Assembly (NCBI RefSeq): GCF_037027445.1
Contig: NZ_JBANDL010000002.1
Span: 3,720,001-3,784,000 of the forward strand
Length of the DNA stretch: 64,000 bases
DNA from: Lysobacter firmicutimachus
GTDB lineage: Bacteria; Pseudomonadota; Gammaproteobacteria; Xanthomonadales; Xanthomonadaceae
Reading direction: 5' to 3'
Shown here one piece after another: positions 26,391-35,859 of this stretch. Every line of letters starts with the position of its first letter. The first letter of the stretch is position 1. The notes below the pieces were generated by a model, which worked only from the letters and a program-made list of their open reading frames with translations, was not told the DNA's origin and ran no database searches. Made by a program: the position numbers and the translations under genes.

Positions 26391-27721
26391 GCGCGCTGCT
26401 CGACGCCTTCGCGTCGGCCTTCGACGCTCTGCCCGCACGCGACGCCGCCGGGCTCGGCGCGACCCGCCGCGCCGCCCTCGATGCGGCCCTGCGCGACGGC
26501 CTGCCGGGACCGCGCACCGAAGCCTGGAAGTACACCCCGCTGCGCGCGCTGGAGCGCCGCACCTTCCTGCCCGCGGCCGGCGTCGCCCCGGCCGCCGACG
26601 GCGCCGCGCTCGACGCCGCGATCGCCGGCATCCCGGCGCCGCGGGTGGTGTTCCACAACGGCCGCTACGACGCCGACCGCTCCGACCTCGCCGGCCTGCC
26701 GGCCGGCATCTCGTTGCGGCCGCTGTCACAGGTGCTGGGCGACGGCGACGTGCGCGAGGCCAATTTCCTCGCTCGCCGCTACGAGCGCCCGGACGAAGTG
26801 TTCGCGCGCATCAACGCCGCGCTGGCCGACGAGGGCGCGGTGCTGCGGGTCGAAGCCGGCGTGCAGGCGCCGGGCGCGGTGCACCTGGTCTGCGTCTCCA
26901 GCCCGAGCCAGAACGCCGACTCGGCCGCCAAGGGCGGGCCGGACCTGGCCTGGCACCTGCGCCATCTGATCGAACTGCGCGAGGGCGCGGCGCTGACCCT
27001 GGTCGAGCATCAGCTCGCCGCCGACAGCCACAGCCATTTCGGCAACTCGCTGGCCCATGTCCACCTCGCCCCGGGCGCCAGCCTGGTGCATGCGCGGGTC
27101 CAGGACGAGGCGCTCGGCGCGACCGCGATCGCGCGCACCGACGCGGTGCTGGCGCGCTCGGCGCAATACCGCCGGATCGACCTCGAACTCGGCGCCGCGC
27201 TGTCCCGTCACGAACTCAACGCCGCACTGCACGGCGAGGGTGCGCAGGTCCAGGCCAACGGCGTGCTGCTCGCCAGCGGCCGCCGCCATCTCGACACCCG
27301 CCTGGGAATCGATCATGTCGGCCGCGACAGCCGATGCGAACTGACCTGGCGCGGCCTCGGCGCCGGCCGTTCGCGCGCCGCCTTCCACGGCGGCATCCTG
27401 ATCCGCGAAGGCGCGGACGGCAGCAACGCCGCGCTCTCGAACAAGAACCTGCTGCTCAGCGAAGGCGCCGAAATCGACACCCAGCCGGTGTTGGAGATCC
27501 ACGCCGACGAGGTCCAGGCCGCGCACGGCGCCACGGTCGGCCAGCTCGACGCCAACGCCTTGTTCTACCTGCGTTCGCGCGGCGTGCCCGCCGAACAGGC
27601 GCGGGCCTTGCTGACCACCGCTTTCTGCCGCGAGACCTTGGCCGTGATCGAGAACGAGGACGTGCGCGCGATGCTGGAAGTGCGGTTGAATCTCGCTTTG
27701 GAACGCCTGCAGATCGCTTGA
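26387..27721 (+). CDS. sufD: SufD, Fe-S scaffold subunit
   Basis: A 444-residue SufD, starting with GTG that overlaps the sufC stop codon (GTGA). Features include EAWKYTPLRALERRTF near the N-terminus, SRHELNAALHGEGAQVQANGVLL, DSRCELTWRGLGAGRSRAAFHGGILIR and the C-terminal LNLALERL. These match the beta-helix partner of SufB. It completes the SufBC2D complex. An EVQAAHGATVGQLDANALFYLRSRG segment is the characteristic SufB/D heterodimer core, containing the conserved His. Confidence 0.95.
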   Translation: MSALLDAFASAFDALPARDAAGLGATRRAALDAALRDGLPGPRTEAWKYTPLRALERRTFLPAAGVAPAADGAALDAAIAGIPAPRVVFHNGRYDADRSDLAGLPAGISLRPLSQVLGDGDVREANFLARRYERPDEVFARINAALADEGAVLRVEAGVQAPGAVHLVCVSSPSQNADSAAKGGPDLAWHLRHLIELREGAALTLVEHQLAADSHSHFGNSLAHVHLAPGASLVHARVQDEALGATAIARTDAVLARSAQYRRIDLELGAALSRHELNAALHGEGAQVQANGVLLASGRRHLDTRLGIDHVGRDSRCELTWRGLGAGRSRAAFHGGILIREGADGSNAALSNKNLLLSEGAEIDTQPVLEIHADEVQAAHGATVGQLDANALFYLRSRGVPAEQARALLTTAFCRETLAVIENEDVRAMLEVRLNLALERLQIA

Positions 27722-27824
27722 GGAACAGAAGGCAGGAGACAGGAGATCGCGACGGCCGCGTCGCCTCCGCTTTTCGCGACCCCTTGTCTCGCGTGCGCCG
27801 ACTTCCCGCTTACCGGACCCCAGA

Positions 27825-29060
27825 ATGACCGCCGCCGTCCCCTCCTCCCCCGACTGGGCCGCTGTCCGCGCCGACTTCCCGGTGCTGACCCGCCAGGTCC
27901 ACGGCAAGCCGCTGATCTATTTCGACTCGGCCAACACCGGCCAGAAACCGGCCGCGGTGATCGAAGCGGTCGACGACTTCTACCGCCGCCACAACGCCAA
28001 CGTGAGCCGCGCCGTGCATGCGCTCGGCAGCGAGGCCACCGAAGCTTACGAGGGCGCGCGCGCCAAGCTGGCGCGCTTCCTCAACGTGCGCACCGACGAA
28101 CTGGTGCTGTGCAGCGGCACCACCTTCGCGATCAATCTGGTCGCCTATTCCTGGGCTCTGCCGCGGCTGCAGCCGGGCGACGCGATCGTGCTGACCCGGA
28201 TGGAGCACCACGCCAACATCGTGCCCTGGCAGTTGGTCGCCCAGCGCACCGGCGCGACGATCAGGGTCGCCGAGATCGACGAACGCGGCCAGCTCGACCT
28301 GCCCCAGTTGTACGGCCTGCTCACCCCCGAGGTGAAGCTGCTCGCCCTGACCCATGTTTCCAACGTGCTCGGCACGGTCAATCCGGTGCGCGAGATCTGC
28401 CGCGAGGCGCGCAAGCGCGGCATCGTCACGCTCGTGGACGGCTCGCAGGCGGCGCCGCACCGCCCGCTCGACGTGGCGGCGATCGGCTGCGATTTCTACG
28501 CCGTCACCGGCCACAAAATGAGCGGCCCGACCGGCACCGGCGCGCTATGGGCGCGGCGCGAGCACCTCGACGCGATGCCGCCCTTCGTCGGCGGCGGCGA
28601 GATGATCAAGGAAGTCCGCTTCGAAGGCACGGTGTTCGCCGACGGCCCGCGCAAATTCGAGGCCGGCACGCCCAATATCGCCGGCTTCGTCGGCCTGGGC
28701 GCGGCGGTGGACTATCTATCGGCGCTGGGCATGGCCCAGGTCGACGCACGCGAACAGGAGCTGCTCGCGCACTTCAACGCCGCGCTGGCCGAAGTGCCGG
28801 GGCTGCGCATCTTCGGCCAGGCGCAGGAGAAGGCGGCGGTAGTGAGCTTCCTGATCGAGGGCGCGCACGCCCACGACCTGGCCACCCTGCTCGACCTGGA
28901 AGGCGTGGCGATCCGTTCCGGCCACCACTGCGCGCATCCGCTGATGCAGCATTTCGGCGTGCCGGCGACCTGCCGCGCGTCGCTCGCCTACTACAACACC
29001 CACGAAGAGATCGACGCCTTCGTGGCGGCCCTCCACAAAGTCCGCAAGCTGCTCGCATGA
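27825..29060 (+). CDS. sufS: SufS, cysteine desulfurase
   Basis: A 411-residue PLP-dependent group II cysteine desulfurase. PLP lysine lies in TGHKMSGPTGTG, the cofactor Asp/Gln in LVDGSQAAPH, and the active-site Cys in IRSGHHCAHPLM. The N-terminal LIYFDSANTGQKPAAVIEA matches the family. It supplies sulfur for cluster assembly, normally with SufE or SufU as a partner; neither is present in this window. A 103 bp gap separates it from sufD, and it overlaps the next gene by four bases. Confidence 0.96.
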   Translation: MTAAVPSSPDWAAVRADFPVLTRQVHGKPLIYFDSANTGQKPAAVIEAVDDFYRRHNANVSRAVHALGSEATEAYEGARAKLARFLNVRTDELVLCSGTTFAINLVAYSWALPRLQPGDAIVLTRMEHHANIVPWQLVAQRTGATIRVAEIDERGQLDLPQLYGLLTPEVKLLALTHVSNVLGTVNPVREICREARKRGIVTLVDGSQAAPHRPLDVAAIGCDFYAVTGHKMSGPTGTGALWARREHLDAMPPFVGGGEMIKEVRFEGTVFADGPRKFEAGTPNIAGFVGLGAAVDYLSALGMAQVDAREQELLAHFNAALAEVPGLRIFGQAQEKAAVVSFLIEGAHAHDLATLLDLEGVAIRSGHHCAHPLMQHFGVPATCRASLAYYNTHEEIDAFVAALHKVRKLLA

Positions 29061-29605
29061 CCGCCTCCGACACTCTCCGCTTCCGCCACGCTACCGTGGC
29101 CGACACCGACGCCATCGTCGCCCTGGTCGAATCGGCCTATCGCGGCGACGCCAGCCGGGTCGGCTGGACCACCGAAGCCGATTTCCTCGACGGCCGCCGC
29201 ACCGGCGCCGACGAGATCCACTCCTTCTTGGCCAAACCCGACAGCGTGATCCTGCTCGGCGAGCGCGAAGGCGCCGAAGGCGCGATCGAGTTGCTGGCCT
29301 GCGCCCATGTCGCGGTCGAGGACGGCGCCGGCTATTTCGGCATGTTCTCGGTCAAGCCGACCCTGCAGGGCGGCGGCATCGGCAAGCGCATGATCGAAGA
29401 ATCCGAGCGTATCGCGCGCGAGGACTGGAAGCTGCCGGCGATGCGCATGACCGTGATCAATGTGCGCGAGGAGCTGATCCAGTTCTACCTGCGCCGCGGC
29501 TACGCGCGCACCGGCGTGTTCAAGCCGTTCCCGTACGGCGACGCGCGCTTCGGCCTGCCCAAGCGCGACGACCTGAGCTTCGAAGTGCTTGAAAAGCGGT
29601 TCTGA
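29057..29605 (+). CDS. GNAT-family N-acetyltransferase
   Basis: A 182-residue protein. The acetyl-CoA binding motif is MFSVKPTLQGGGIGKRMIEESE, and the C-terminal motif B is FYLRRGYARTGVFKPFPYGD. The ATG overlaps the sufS stop (ATGA), so it is almost certainly co-translated with SufS. A substrate cannot be inferred; such embedded acetyltransferases are common in xanthomonad suf loci but their role there is unknown. Confidence 0.88.
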   Translation: MTASDTLRFRHATVADTDAIVALVESAYRGDASRVGWTTEADFLDGRRTGADEIHSFLAKPDSVILLGEREGAEGAIELLACAHVAVEDGAGYFGMFSVKPTLQGGGIGKRMIEESERIAREDWKLPAMRMTVINVREELIQFYLRRGYARTGVFKPFPYGDARFGLPKRDDLSFEVLEKRF

Positions 29606-29610
29606 GGAGC

Positions 29611-29772
29611 GGGGATTCGGGATTTGGGATTCGGGATTGGTCGAGCAACAGCAGATGCTGCGCTTGGCCGACGAATCGCGGCTCCCGGTCCCGCCTTCGC
29701 CACAAAGGATCGGGATCGAGGAGCGATACGGTCTTGCTCTGACCAATCCCGAATCCCAAATCCAAAATCCCG
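29611..29772. repeat. GGGATTC heptad inverted pair
   Basis: A forward arm of four GGGATT-type heptads (29611-29640, ending GGGATTGG) and a reverse arm (29743-29772, starting CCAATCCC) flank about 100 bp between the GNAT and Rieske genes. The arms could pair in RNA. The same element type occurs at five other sites in this window, one of them as a lone reverse array. Confidence 0.85.
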
Positions 29773-29791
29773 TTCCGAAGGAAACCACGCC

Positions 29792-30115
29792 ATGGGCGAC
29801 TGGGTATTCGTCTGCGCCACTTCGCAACTGCTGCCGGGCGAATCGACCGTCGCCTGGGATGGCGATACCGCGATTTTCGTCTGCAACTACGACGGCGACT
29901 ACTACGCACTCGAAGACCGCTGTTCGCACGAGGACTTCGAGCTGTCCTCGGGCACCTACGACGGCGAGGAAGCGAGCATCGAATGCGTGCTGCACGGCGC
30001 GCGCTTCGACGTGCGCGACGGCCGACCGCTGTGCGCACCGGCCTACGAGCCGGTGGCCAAGTTCCCGGTCAAGGTCGAAGACGGCGGCGTCTGGACCCGC
30101 GACGATCGCGAGTGA
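29792..30115 (+). CDS. Rieske-type 2Fe-2S ferredoxin
   Basis: A 107-residue Rieske domain. The 2Fe-2S ligands are in RCSHEDFELSSG (Cys-x-His) and CVLHGARFDV (Cys-x2-His). It is similar to ferredoxin components of aromatic ring dioxygenases and to Rieske proteins found at the end of suf operons. No oxygenase gene is close, so it is probably an electron carrier or Fe-S assembly accessory. ATG at 29792 is preceded by AAGGA. The start lies just after the heptad repeat, which excludes any upstream extension. Confidence 0.92.
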   Translation: MGDWVFVCATSQLLPGESTVAWDGDTAIFVCNYDGDYYALEDRCSHEDFELSSGTYDGEEASIECVLHGARFDVRDGRPLCAPAYEPVAKFPVKVEDGGVWTRDDRE

Positions 30116-30484
30116 ACGCCGCGGGCATTGCCCCGCAACCGAGTTCCTCGCAACGGCCATCGACCGCGCGCGCCGGCGAACCGCGCGCCCTCTCTTTGGC
30201 TTCTCCTTTCTGCTCCCCCTTCGAAGCGGGGCGACAGGGGGATTTGCTTCCGCTGCGGCCCAAGGCCAATCGCGCGCCGCCAGGCACGCCGGACTTCGCG
30301 CTCACGCAGGGCGTTCGCCCTCTATTTCCAAAGGCCTCACGCGCACACGTCGCAAGGACCGCGCCGCCCCTGCTGCGCAGCCCGGCCGGGCTGCGGTCGT
30401 CCGTACCCCTGAGCACGAAGCGCCCGATTGCGCATGCGGCCCCATCGGAAACGGTTAAAGCCCCTCGAATCGTTCACAATTCGT
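30116..30484. repeat. Gap with a CCCCTTC/GGGG hairpin element
   Basis: This intergenic stretch precedes the Fur-controlled promoter. At 30213-30247 it carries a CCCCCTTCGAAGCGGGG hairpin followed by ACAGGGGGATTTGC, related to the two copies at 50718 and 51053. No gene was identified. Confidence 0.55.
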
Positions 30485-30513
30485 TGCAAATGAGAATCCA
30501 TCTCATTAAGATT
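30485..30513 (+). promoter_or_regulatory. Fur box in the iron-uptake operon promoter
   Basis: A 19 bp perfect palindrome AATGAGA-ATCCA-TCTCATT occupies 30490-30508. It sits between a -35 like TTGCAA (30485-30490) and a -10 like TAAGAT (30508-30513), with 17 bp spacing. The palindrome matches the Fur box pattern of inverted AATGATA-type arms. Fur-Fe2+ binding there would repress the downstream TonB receptor operon, which starts at 30564. Confidence 0.85.
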
Positions 30514-30563
30514 GCGACCTGACGCGGCCCCCGCGCCGTCAACCCGCAATCCCAGAGACTCTC

Positions 30564-32861
30564 ATGACCACGAAGTTCGTCGTGTCGCCGCTCGCCGCTG
30601 CGCTCGCCCTCGCCTTCACCCTGCCCGTGGTCGCCGCCCCGGCGCCCGAGCCGCAGGCCAAGGACCTCGACGGCGTCGCCGTCCACGGCCAGCGCGTGGA
30701 GAAGGCCAGCAGCGGCAAGTACACGGCGAATCTGCGCGATACCCCGCAGACGATCAGCGTGATCGACCGCAACACCATCGACGGCCAGAACCTGCTGTCG
30801 CTGACCGACATCCTCAGCACTCTGCCGGGCATCACCTTCGGCGCCGGCGAAGGCGGCGGCGGTTTCGGCGACAAGATCAACCTGCGCGGCTTCGACGCCA
30901 GCAACGACATCACCGTCGACGGCGTACGCGACAGCGGCCTGTACAGCCGCACCGATCCGTTCAACCTGGAAGCGGTGGAAGTCGTCAACGGTGCCAACTC
31001 GGTCTACTCCGGCGCCGGCTCGGTCGGCGGCACGATCAACCTGGTGACCAAGAACGCCAGCCTCAACGAGTTCCACAAGGCCTCGATCGCCGCCGGCACC
31101 GACAGCTACGCGCGCGTGACCACCGACAGCAACTTCGTCCTCGGCGAAGGCAGCGCGCTGCGCCTGAACGCCATGGCGCACCAGAACGACGTGCCGGGCC
31201 GCGACGTCGAGCAGAACGAGCGTTGGGGCGTGGCCGCCTCGCTGGCCTTCGGCCTGGGCAGCGACACCACCTGGACCCTGAACTATCTCCACCAGGAAGA
31301 CCAGAACACTCCGCAGTACGGCCTGCCGTTCTTCAACGGCGACGTCCTGCCCGGCATCGACCGCGGCAATTACTACGGCTACAGCAACATCGACAAGCAG
31401 GAAATCGAACTCGATTCGCTGACCTCGATCATCGAGCACAACTTCAGCGACGCGTTCAAGGTCCGCAACCTGACCCGCTGGCAACAGGTCGAGCAGTTCT
31501 CCCTGGTCGACGCCGTGCAGGGCACCTGGTGCCTGGCCAACAACCGCACCCCGCTCGGCGCCGCCTGCGGCAGCACCCGCCCGGGCAACTACAGCCCGAG
31601 CGGCCCGCGCGGCTACGGTCGCGACACCCGCAATACCGCGCTGTACAACCAGACCGACCTGACCGTGCAGTTCAACACCGGCGCGATCGAGCACGACCTG
31701 GTCGCCGGCTTCTCGGTGCTGCACGAAGAATTCGATCTCGACGTCACCAGCGATTTCCGCAACGCCAACGGCAGCAACCCGTTCCTCGCCGGCCTGCCGC
31801 AGATGAACATCGCCCGCCCGGACCACATCTACCGCGGCCCGCTCAACCGCACCCTGACCGGGCGCACCGAAGGCGAGCTCGACAACCGCGCGATCTACGT
31901 GTTCGACACGCTGAAGTTCAACGAACAGTGGCAGTTGAGCCTGGGCGCGCGCTACGAGCGCAACGAGGGCAAGACCACCAATGCGGTGGTAGTGCAGGCC
32001 CCGACCGCGGCCAACCAACCGCTGCCGGCGCTGCCGATCGGCACCGTCACCGGCTATGGGGTGCCGTTCAAGAACACCGACGACCTGTTCTCCTACCGCG
32101 CCGGCCTGGTCTACAAGCCGGTCGAGAACGGCAGCATCTACGTCGCCTACGGCAACTCCAAGACCCCGTCGAAGGCCTCGGTCAACGGCTCGTGCACCGC
32201 GCAGACCTGCTCGGTCGATCCGGAAACCGCGGTCAATTACGAAATCGGCACCAAGTGGGACTTCCTCGACGGCCGCTTGGCGCTGACCGGCTCGGTGTTC
32301 CGCAACGACCGCAAGAACTACAAGGTCGCCGACCTCGACAACCCCGCCAACCTGACCGGCCTGCAGCAGCTCGACGGCCGCGCCCGCGTCGACGGCGTGA
32401 TGCTCGGTCTGTCCGGCCTGCTGACCGACCAGTGGGCGGTGTACGCCAACTACGCCTTCCTCGACAGCGAAGTGCTGCAAGGCGTGTCCGACCGCCAGGC
32501 CAACCTCGGCCTGGACTACACCCGCGGCGACCGCCTGACCCAGGTGCCGGAACACGCCTTCAGCCTGTGGACCACCTACGACCTCAGCCCGCGCTGGCAG
32601 ATCGGCTACGGCGCGACCTACCAGGGCAAGCTCTGGCTGACCCAGCACAGCGCGACCAACGTCAACGGCCCGCTGACGACCTACGGCAGCTACTGGACCC
32701 ACCGCGCGATGGTCAACTACAAGATCAACCGCCAGGCCTCGCTGCAGCTCAACGTCAACAATCTGACCGACGAGGAATACTTCACCCGTATCCGCAACAA
32801 CGGTTGGGCGACCCCGGGCGACGGCCGCCAGGTGGTGCTGAGCGCGAACTTCGCCTTCTGA
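30564..32861 (+). CDS. TonB-dependent siderophore receptor (catecholate type)
   Basis: A 765-residue outer-membrane receptor. Signal peptide is LAAALALAFTLPVVAAPAP. The plug contains RDTPQTISVIDRNTI, LSLTDILSTLPGITFGAGEGG, INLRGFDASNDITVDGVRD and FNLEAVEVVNGANSVYSGAGSVGG. The C-terminal barrel ends VVLSANFAF with the terminal Phe expected of outer-membrane barrels. Plug sequence and the neighbouring PiuC gene place it with the Fiu/PiuA/CirA-like catecholate receptors. It is the first gene of the Fur-controlled operon. Confidence 0.93.
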   Translation: MTTKFVVSPLAAALALAFTLPVVAAPAPEPQAKDLDGVAVHGQRVEKASSGKYTANLRDTPQTISVIDRNTIDGQNLLSLTDILSTLPGITFGAGEGGGGFGDKINLRGFDASNDITVDGVRDSGLYSRTDPFNLEAVEVVNGANSVYSGAGSVGGTINLVTKNASLNEFHKASIAAGTDSYARVTTDSNFVLGEGSALRLNAMAHQNDVPGRDVEQNERWGVAASLAFGLGSDTTWTLNYLHQEDQNTPQYGLPFFNGDVLPGIDRGNYYGYSNIDKQEIELDSLTSIIEHNFSDAFKVRNLTRWQQVEQFSLVDAVQGTWCLANNRTPLGAACGSTRPGNYSPSGPRGYGRDTRNTALYNQTDLTVQFNTGAIEHDLVAGFSVLHEEFDLDVTSDFRNANGSNPFLAGLPQMNIARPDHIYRGPLNRTLTGRTEGELDNRAIYVFDTLKFNEQWQLSLGARYERNEGKTTNAVVVQAPTAANQPLPALPIGTVTGYGVPFKNTDDLFSYRAGLVYKPVENGSIYVAYGNSKTPSKASVNGSCTAQTCSVDPETAVNYEIGTKWDFLDGRLALTGSVFRNDRKNYKVADLDNPANLTGLQQLDGRARVDGVMLGLSGLLTDQWAVYANYAFLDSEVLQGVSDRQANLGLDYTRGDRLTQVPEHAFSLWTTYDLSPRWQIGYGATYQGKLWLTQHSATNVNGPLTTYGSYWTHRAMVNYKINRQASLQLNVNNLTDEEYFTRIRNNGWATPGDGRQVVLSANFAF

Positions 32862-32880
32862 CCGGCGCCTTCTGACCGGC
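32853..32880. repeat. 14 bp tandem duplication across a stop codon
   Basis: GCCTTCTGACCGGC occurs twice in perfect tandem (32853-32866 and 32867-32880), the first copy including the TonB-receptor stop codon TGA. Duplicating it does not alter the protein. Confidence 0.95.
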
Positions 32881-32981
32881 GCGACCCGGCTGGCGCACGC
32901 CGCCGGGTTCACGCTCTAATCGGGCCTTCACGGTCCAGCGCGCCGCCCGGGACCTCCCGGGCGTCCGCATTGAGGAAAGCC

Positions 32982-33668
32982 ATGCTGCTGCACGTTCCCA
33001 AAGTGCTCACCGCCGAACAGGTCGCCCATTGCCGGGCGCGCCTGGATCAGGCCGGCTGGGCCGACGGCCGCATCACCGCCGGCCACCAGTCGGCCAAGGC
33101 CAAGGACAACGCGCAACTGCCCGAAACCGATCCGGCCGCGCGCGAACTGGGCGCACTGATCCTCGACGCGCTGTCGAAGAACCCGACCTTCTTCTCCGCC
33201 GCGCTGCCGCAGCGGGTGTACCCGCCGCTGTTCAACCGCTACGCCGGCGGCCAGTCGTTCGGCTTCCATGTCGACAACGCGATCCGCTACGACCGCAGCC
33301 GCGGCGGCATGGACGCGGTGCGCACCGACCTGTCGGCGACTTTGTTCCTGAGCGCGCCGGAGGAATACGACGGCGGCGAACTGGTGATCGAAGACACCTA
33401 CGGCAGCCACAGCGTCAAGCTGCCGGCGGGCGATCTGGTGCTCTACCCCGGCACCAGCCTGCACAAAGTCACCCCCGTCACCCGCGGCGCCCGGGTGGCG
33501 TCGTTCTTCTGGATTCAGAGCCTGCTGGCGGAAGACGCGCAGCGGCGGTTGATGTTCGAGCTCGACGTCTCGATCCGGCGCCTGAGCGCCGACGTGCCCG
33601 AGCATCCGGCCCTGGTCCAGCTGACCGGCGTCTACCACAACCTGCTGCGGCGCTGGAGCCAGACGTGA
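32982..33668 (+). CDS. PiuC/YbiX-type Fe(II)/2-oxoglutarate hydroxylase
   Basis: A 228-residue Fe2+-dependent dioxygenase. The metal triad lies in GFHVDNAIR (His-x-Asp) and SLHKVTPV (His), with the 2-oxoglutarate Arg in [12 protein letters not shown]. The N-terminal [21 protein letters not shown] is the PKHD family pattern. PiuC-type enzymes are Fur-regulated partners of catecholate siderophore receptors and are thought to modify siderophore or receptor components. GAGGA precedes the ATG at 32982; the upstream TTG at 32970 is less likely. The gene overlaps the next one. Confidence 0.92.
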   Translation: MLLHVPKVLTAEQVAHCRARLDQAGWADGRITAGHQSAKAKDNAQLPETDPAARELGALILDALSKNPTFFSAALPQRVYPPLFNRYAGGQSFGFHVDNAIRYDRSRGGMDAVRTDLSATLFLSAPEEYDGGELVIEDTYGSHSVKLPAGDLVLYPGTSLHKVTPVTRGARVASFFWIQSLLAEDAQRRLMFELDVSIRRLSADVPEHPALVQLTGVYHNLLRRWSQT

Positions 33669-34357
33669 GTGCGGCCAGCAGCGACGACCGCGCGATCAAG
33701 ACCGGCTCGATCAAAGCCGGCCCAATCAAGGCCACTTCGGGCACGATCGATCCCAATCGTCGCTCTTATTGGCTCAAGACCCTGCACCGCTGGCACTGGA
33801 TCAGCGCCGCGGTCAGCCTGATCGCGCTGTTGCTGTTCGCCGCCACCGGCATCACCCTCAACCACGCCGCGCAGATCGAATCCGAACCGGTGGTGGTCAA
33901 TCTCAAGGAAACCCTGCCGGCCAGCCTGCTGCGCAGCCTCAAGGCCGAGCGCGCCGAAGACGCGCCATTGCCGGGCGCGGTCAACGACTGGCTCGCCGAT
34001 GCGTTGGACGTGCGCGCCGAGGGGCGCAAGGGCGAATGGTCCGATGCCGACGTCTACGTGTCCCTGCCCCGCCCCGGCGGCGACGCCTGGCTCAGCATCG
34101 ACCGCGAGAGCGGCGCGATCGAGTACGAGCGCACCGACCGCGGCTGGATCGCCTGGCTCAACGACCTGCACAAAGGCCGCAATACCGGCACCGCCTGGCG
34201 CTGGTTCATCGATCTGTTCGCGGTCGCCTGCCTGCTGTTCGCGCTGACCGGGCTGTGGCTGCTGCAGCTGCATGCGCGACAGCGCGGCAAGACCTGGCCG
34301 CTGGTCGCGCTGGGCCTGGCCGTGCCGCTGCTGATCGTGGTCCTGTTCATGCACTGA
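33665..34357 (+). CDS. PepSY-associated membrane protein
   Basis: A 230-residue membrane protein beginning with GTG overlapping the PiuC stop. TM1 is [29 protein letters not shown], with the paired His residues typical of PepSY-TM proteins. After a periplasmic region with [22 protein letters not shown], two TM segments follow ([20 protein letters not shown] and [19 protein letters not shown]). PepSY-TM proteins accompany siderophore receptors and often act in ferric-siderophore reduction at the inner membrane. The His/Trp-rich first helix could bind heme or flavin, by analogy. Confidence 0.88.
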   Translation: MSAASSDDRAIKTGSIKAGPIKATSGTIDPNRRSYWLKTLHRWHWISAAVSLIALLLFAATGITLNHAAQIESEPVVVNLKETLPASLLRSLKAERAEDAPLPGAVNDWLADALDVRAEGRKGEWSDADVYVSLPRPGGDAWLSIDRESGAIEYERTDRGWIAWLNDLHKGRNTGTAWRWFIDLFAVACLLFALTGLWLLQLHARQRGKTWPLVALGLAVPLLIVVLFMH

Positions 34358-34414
34358 CTCACGCATCGATCCACCCACCGAGTTAGCAACCGTCTTCCCG
34401 TTAGGAGCCGCCCC

Positions 34415-34930
34415 ATGAAGCTGTCGTCGTTCAAAGTCCTGATCCCGGCGCTGGCGCTGCCGATGCCGGCGTTCGCGGCCGATCTGGAACTCAACATCGA
34501 GATCCCGCGCATCAACGCCGCCGAGTACCACCGCCCGTACGTGGCGGCGTGGATCGAAAAGGCCGACAACACCGTCGCCAGCAATCTGGCCGTCTGGTAC
34601 GACGTCGACATGAAGAACGGCGAAGGCACCAAATGGCTGAAGGACATGCGGCAATGGTGGCGGCGCAGCGGCCGCAGCCTGAGCATGCCGGTCGACGGCG
34701 TCAGCGGCGCGACCCGCCCGGTCGGCCAGCACGCCCTGTCGTTCAAGGGCAACAGCAAGCCGCTCGCCGGCCTGGCCCCGGGCAACTACACCCTGGTGGT
34801 GGAAGCCGCGCGCGAAGTCGGCGGCCGCGAGATGCTCAGCATCCCCTTCCAGTGGCCCGGCAAGGCGCAGAACCTGTCCGCGCAGGGCAAGACTGAGTTG
34901 GGCAAGGTGAAGGTGACGGTGAAGCCGTGA
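34415..34930 (+). CDS. Periplasmic DUF2271 protein
   Basis: A 171-residue exported protein. The signal peptide ends near MPAFAADLEL. The DUF2271 region covers EIPRINAAEYHRPYVAAWIEKADNTVASNLAVWY and DMKNGEGTKWLKDMRQWWRRSG. This family recurs next to PepSY, DUF4198 and ApbE genes in iron-uptake loci. A flavin-linked or structural role in periplasmic iron reduction is inferred. Confidence 0.9.
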   Translation: MKLSSFKVLIPALALPMPAFAADLELNIEIPRINAAEYHRPYVAAWIEKADNTVASNLAVWYDVDMKNGEGTKWLKDMRQWWRRSGRSLSMPVDGVSGATRPVGQHALSFKGNSKPLAGLAPGNYTLVVEAAREVGGREMLSIPFQWPGKAQNLSAQGKTELGKVKVTVKP

Positions 34931-35034
34931 TTCGGGATCGGGGATTCGGGATTCGCAAAGCGGATTCCCGGACCTCTGACCGCAGCGGCCGCTTTTCGCT
35001 CTTGCCAATCCCGAATCCCCAATCTCGAATCCCG
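34930..35034. repeat. GGGATTC heptad inverted pair
   Basis: Forward arm 34930-34956, reverse arm 35005-35034. The 48 bp interior carries an AAAGCGG ... CCGCTTTT inner stem. The pair sits between the DUF2271 stop and the DUF4198 start. Confidence 0.85.
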
Positions 35035-35045
35035 GACCCAACACC

Positions 35046-35855
35046 ATGAAACTGAAACTTCTCGCCGCAGCCGCCGTCGCCACCTTCGCTTTCGCCGGTG
35101 CCGCGCAGGCGCACAAGGCCTGGCTGCAGCCCTCGCAGACCGTGTTCTCGAGCAAGGGCGCCTGGCTCACCGTCGATGCGGCGGTGTCCAACGACCTGTT
35201 CTATTTCAATCATGTGCCGCTGCCGCTGGAGCGTCTGCAGATCACTGCGCCGGACGGCAGCGCCGTGCAGCCGCAGAACGCTTCGACCGGCAAGCTGCGC
35301 AGCGTGTTCGATGTCGAGCTGGCCCAGGAAGGCACCTACAAGATCGCCATGAACAACGAAGGCATGTTCGCCAGCTACAAGCTCGGCGGCGAAGCCAAGC
35401 GTTGGCGCGGCAAGGCCAGCGAGTTCAAGGCCGGCATTCCGGCCGGTGCCACCGAGGTCAACGCTTCGGAAAGCCTGGGCCGGGTCGAGACCTTCGCCAC
35501 CGTCGGCCAGCCCAGCAACGGCGCGCTCAAGACCACCGGCAAGGGCATCGAACTGGTGCCGGTGACCCATCCCAACGATCTGTTCGCCGGCGAGAGCGCG
35601 AGCTTCCAGTTGCTGATCGACGGCAAGCCGGCTCCGGGCCTCAAGGTCGAGATCGTGCCGGGCGCGACCCGCTACCGCGATCAGCAGAACGAGATCCACC
35701 TCACCACCGGCGCCGACGGCAAGTTCGAGGTGAAGTGGCCGGCAGCCGGCATGTACTGGCTGGAAACCGCCAGCGAAGACGCCAAGACCACGCTCGCCGA
35801 AGCCAAGCAGCGCCGGCTGAGCTACGTCGCCGTGTTCGAAGTGCTGCCGCAGTAA
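35046..35855 (+). CDS. Periplasmic DUF4198 protein
   Basis: A 269-residue exported protein. The signal peptide ends in FAFAGAAQA, then HKAWLQPSQTVFSSKGAWLTVDAAVS is the DUF4198 start, followed by a metal-like HKAWL motif at the mature N-terminus. The C-terminal half is a beta-rich Ig-like domain (APGLKVEIVPGATRYRDQQNEIHLTTGADGKFEVKW). The family occurs with TonB and PepSY genes in metal acquisition loci and may bind metal or a metal complex via the N-terminal His. This is inferred from context. The heptad pair upstream does not interrupt the gene. Confidence 0.88.
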   Translation: MKLKLLAAAAVATFAFAGAAQAHKAWLQPSQTVFSSKGAWLTVDAAVSNDLFYFNHVPLPLERLQITAPDGSAVQPQNASTGKLRSVFDVELAQEGTYKIAMNNEGMFASYKLGGEAKRWRGKASEFKAGIPAGATEVNASESLGRVETFATVGQPSNGALKTTGKGIELVPVTHPNDLFAGESASFQLLIDGKPAPGLKVEIVPGATRYRDQQNEIHLTTGADGKFEVKWPAAGMYWLETASEDAKTTLAEAKQRRLSYVAVFEVLPQ

Positions 35856-35859
35856 AGCG

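Noticed and set aside
30474..32912. An 812-residue frame antisense to the TonB siderophore receptor
   Set aside because: It is rich in Val, Gly, Ala and Arg with no family signature, as expected for an antisense reading of GC-rich coding DNA.
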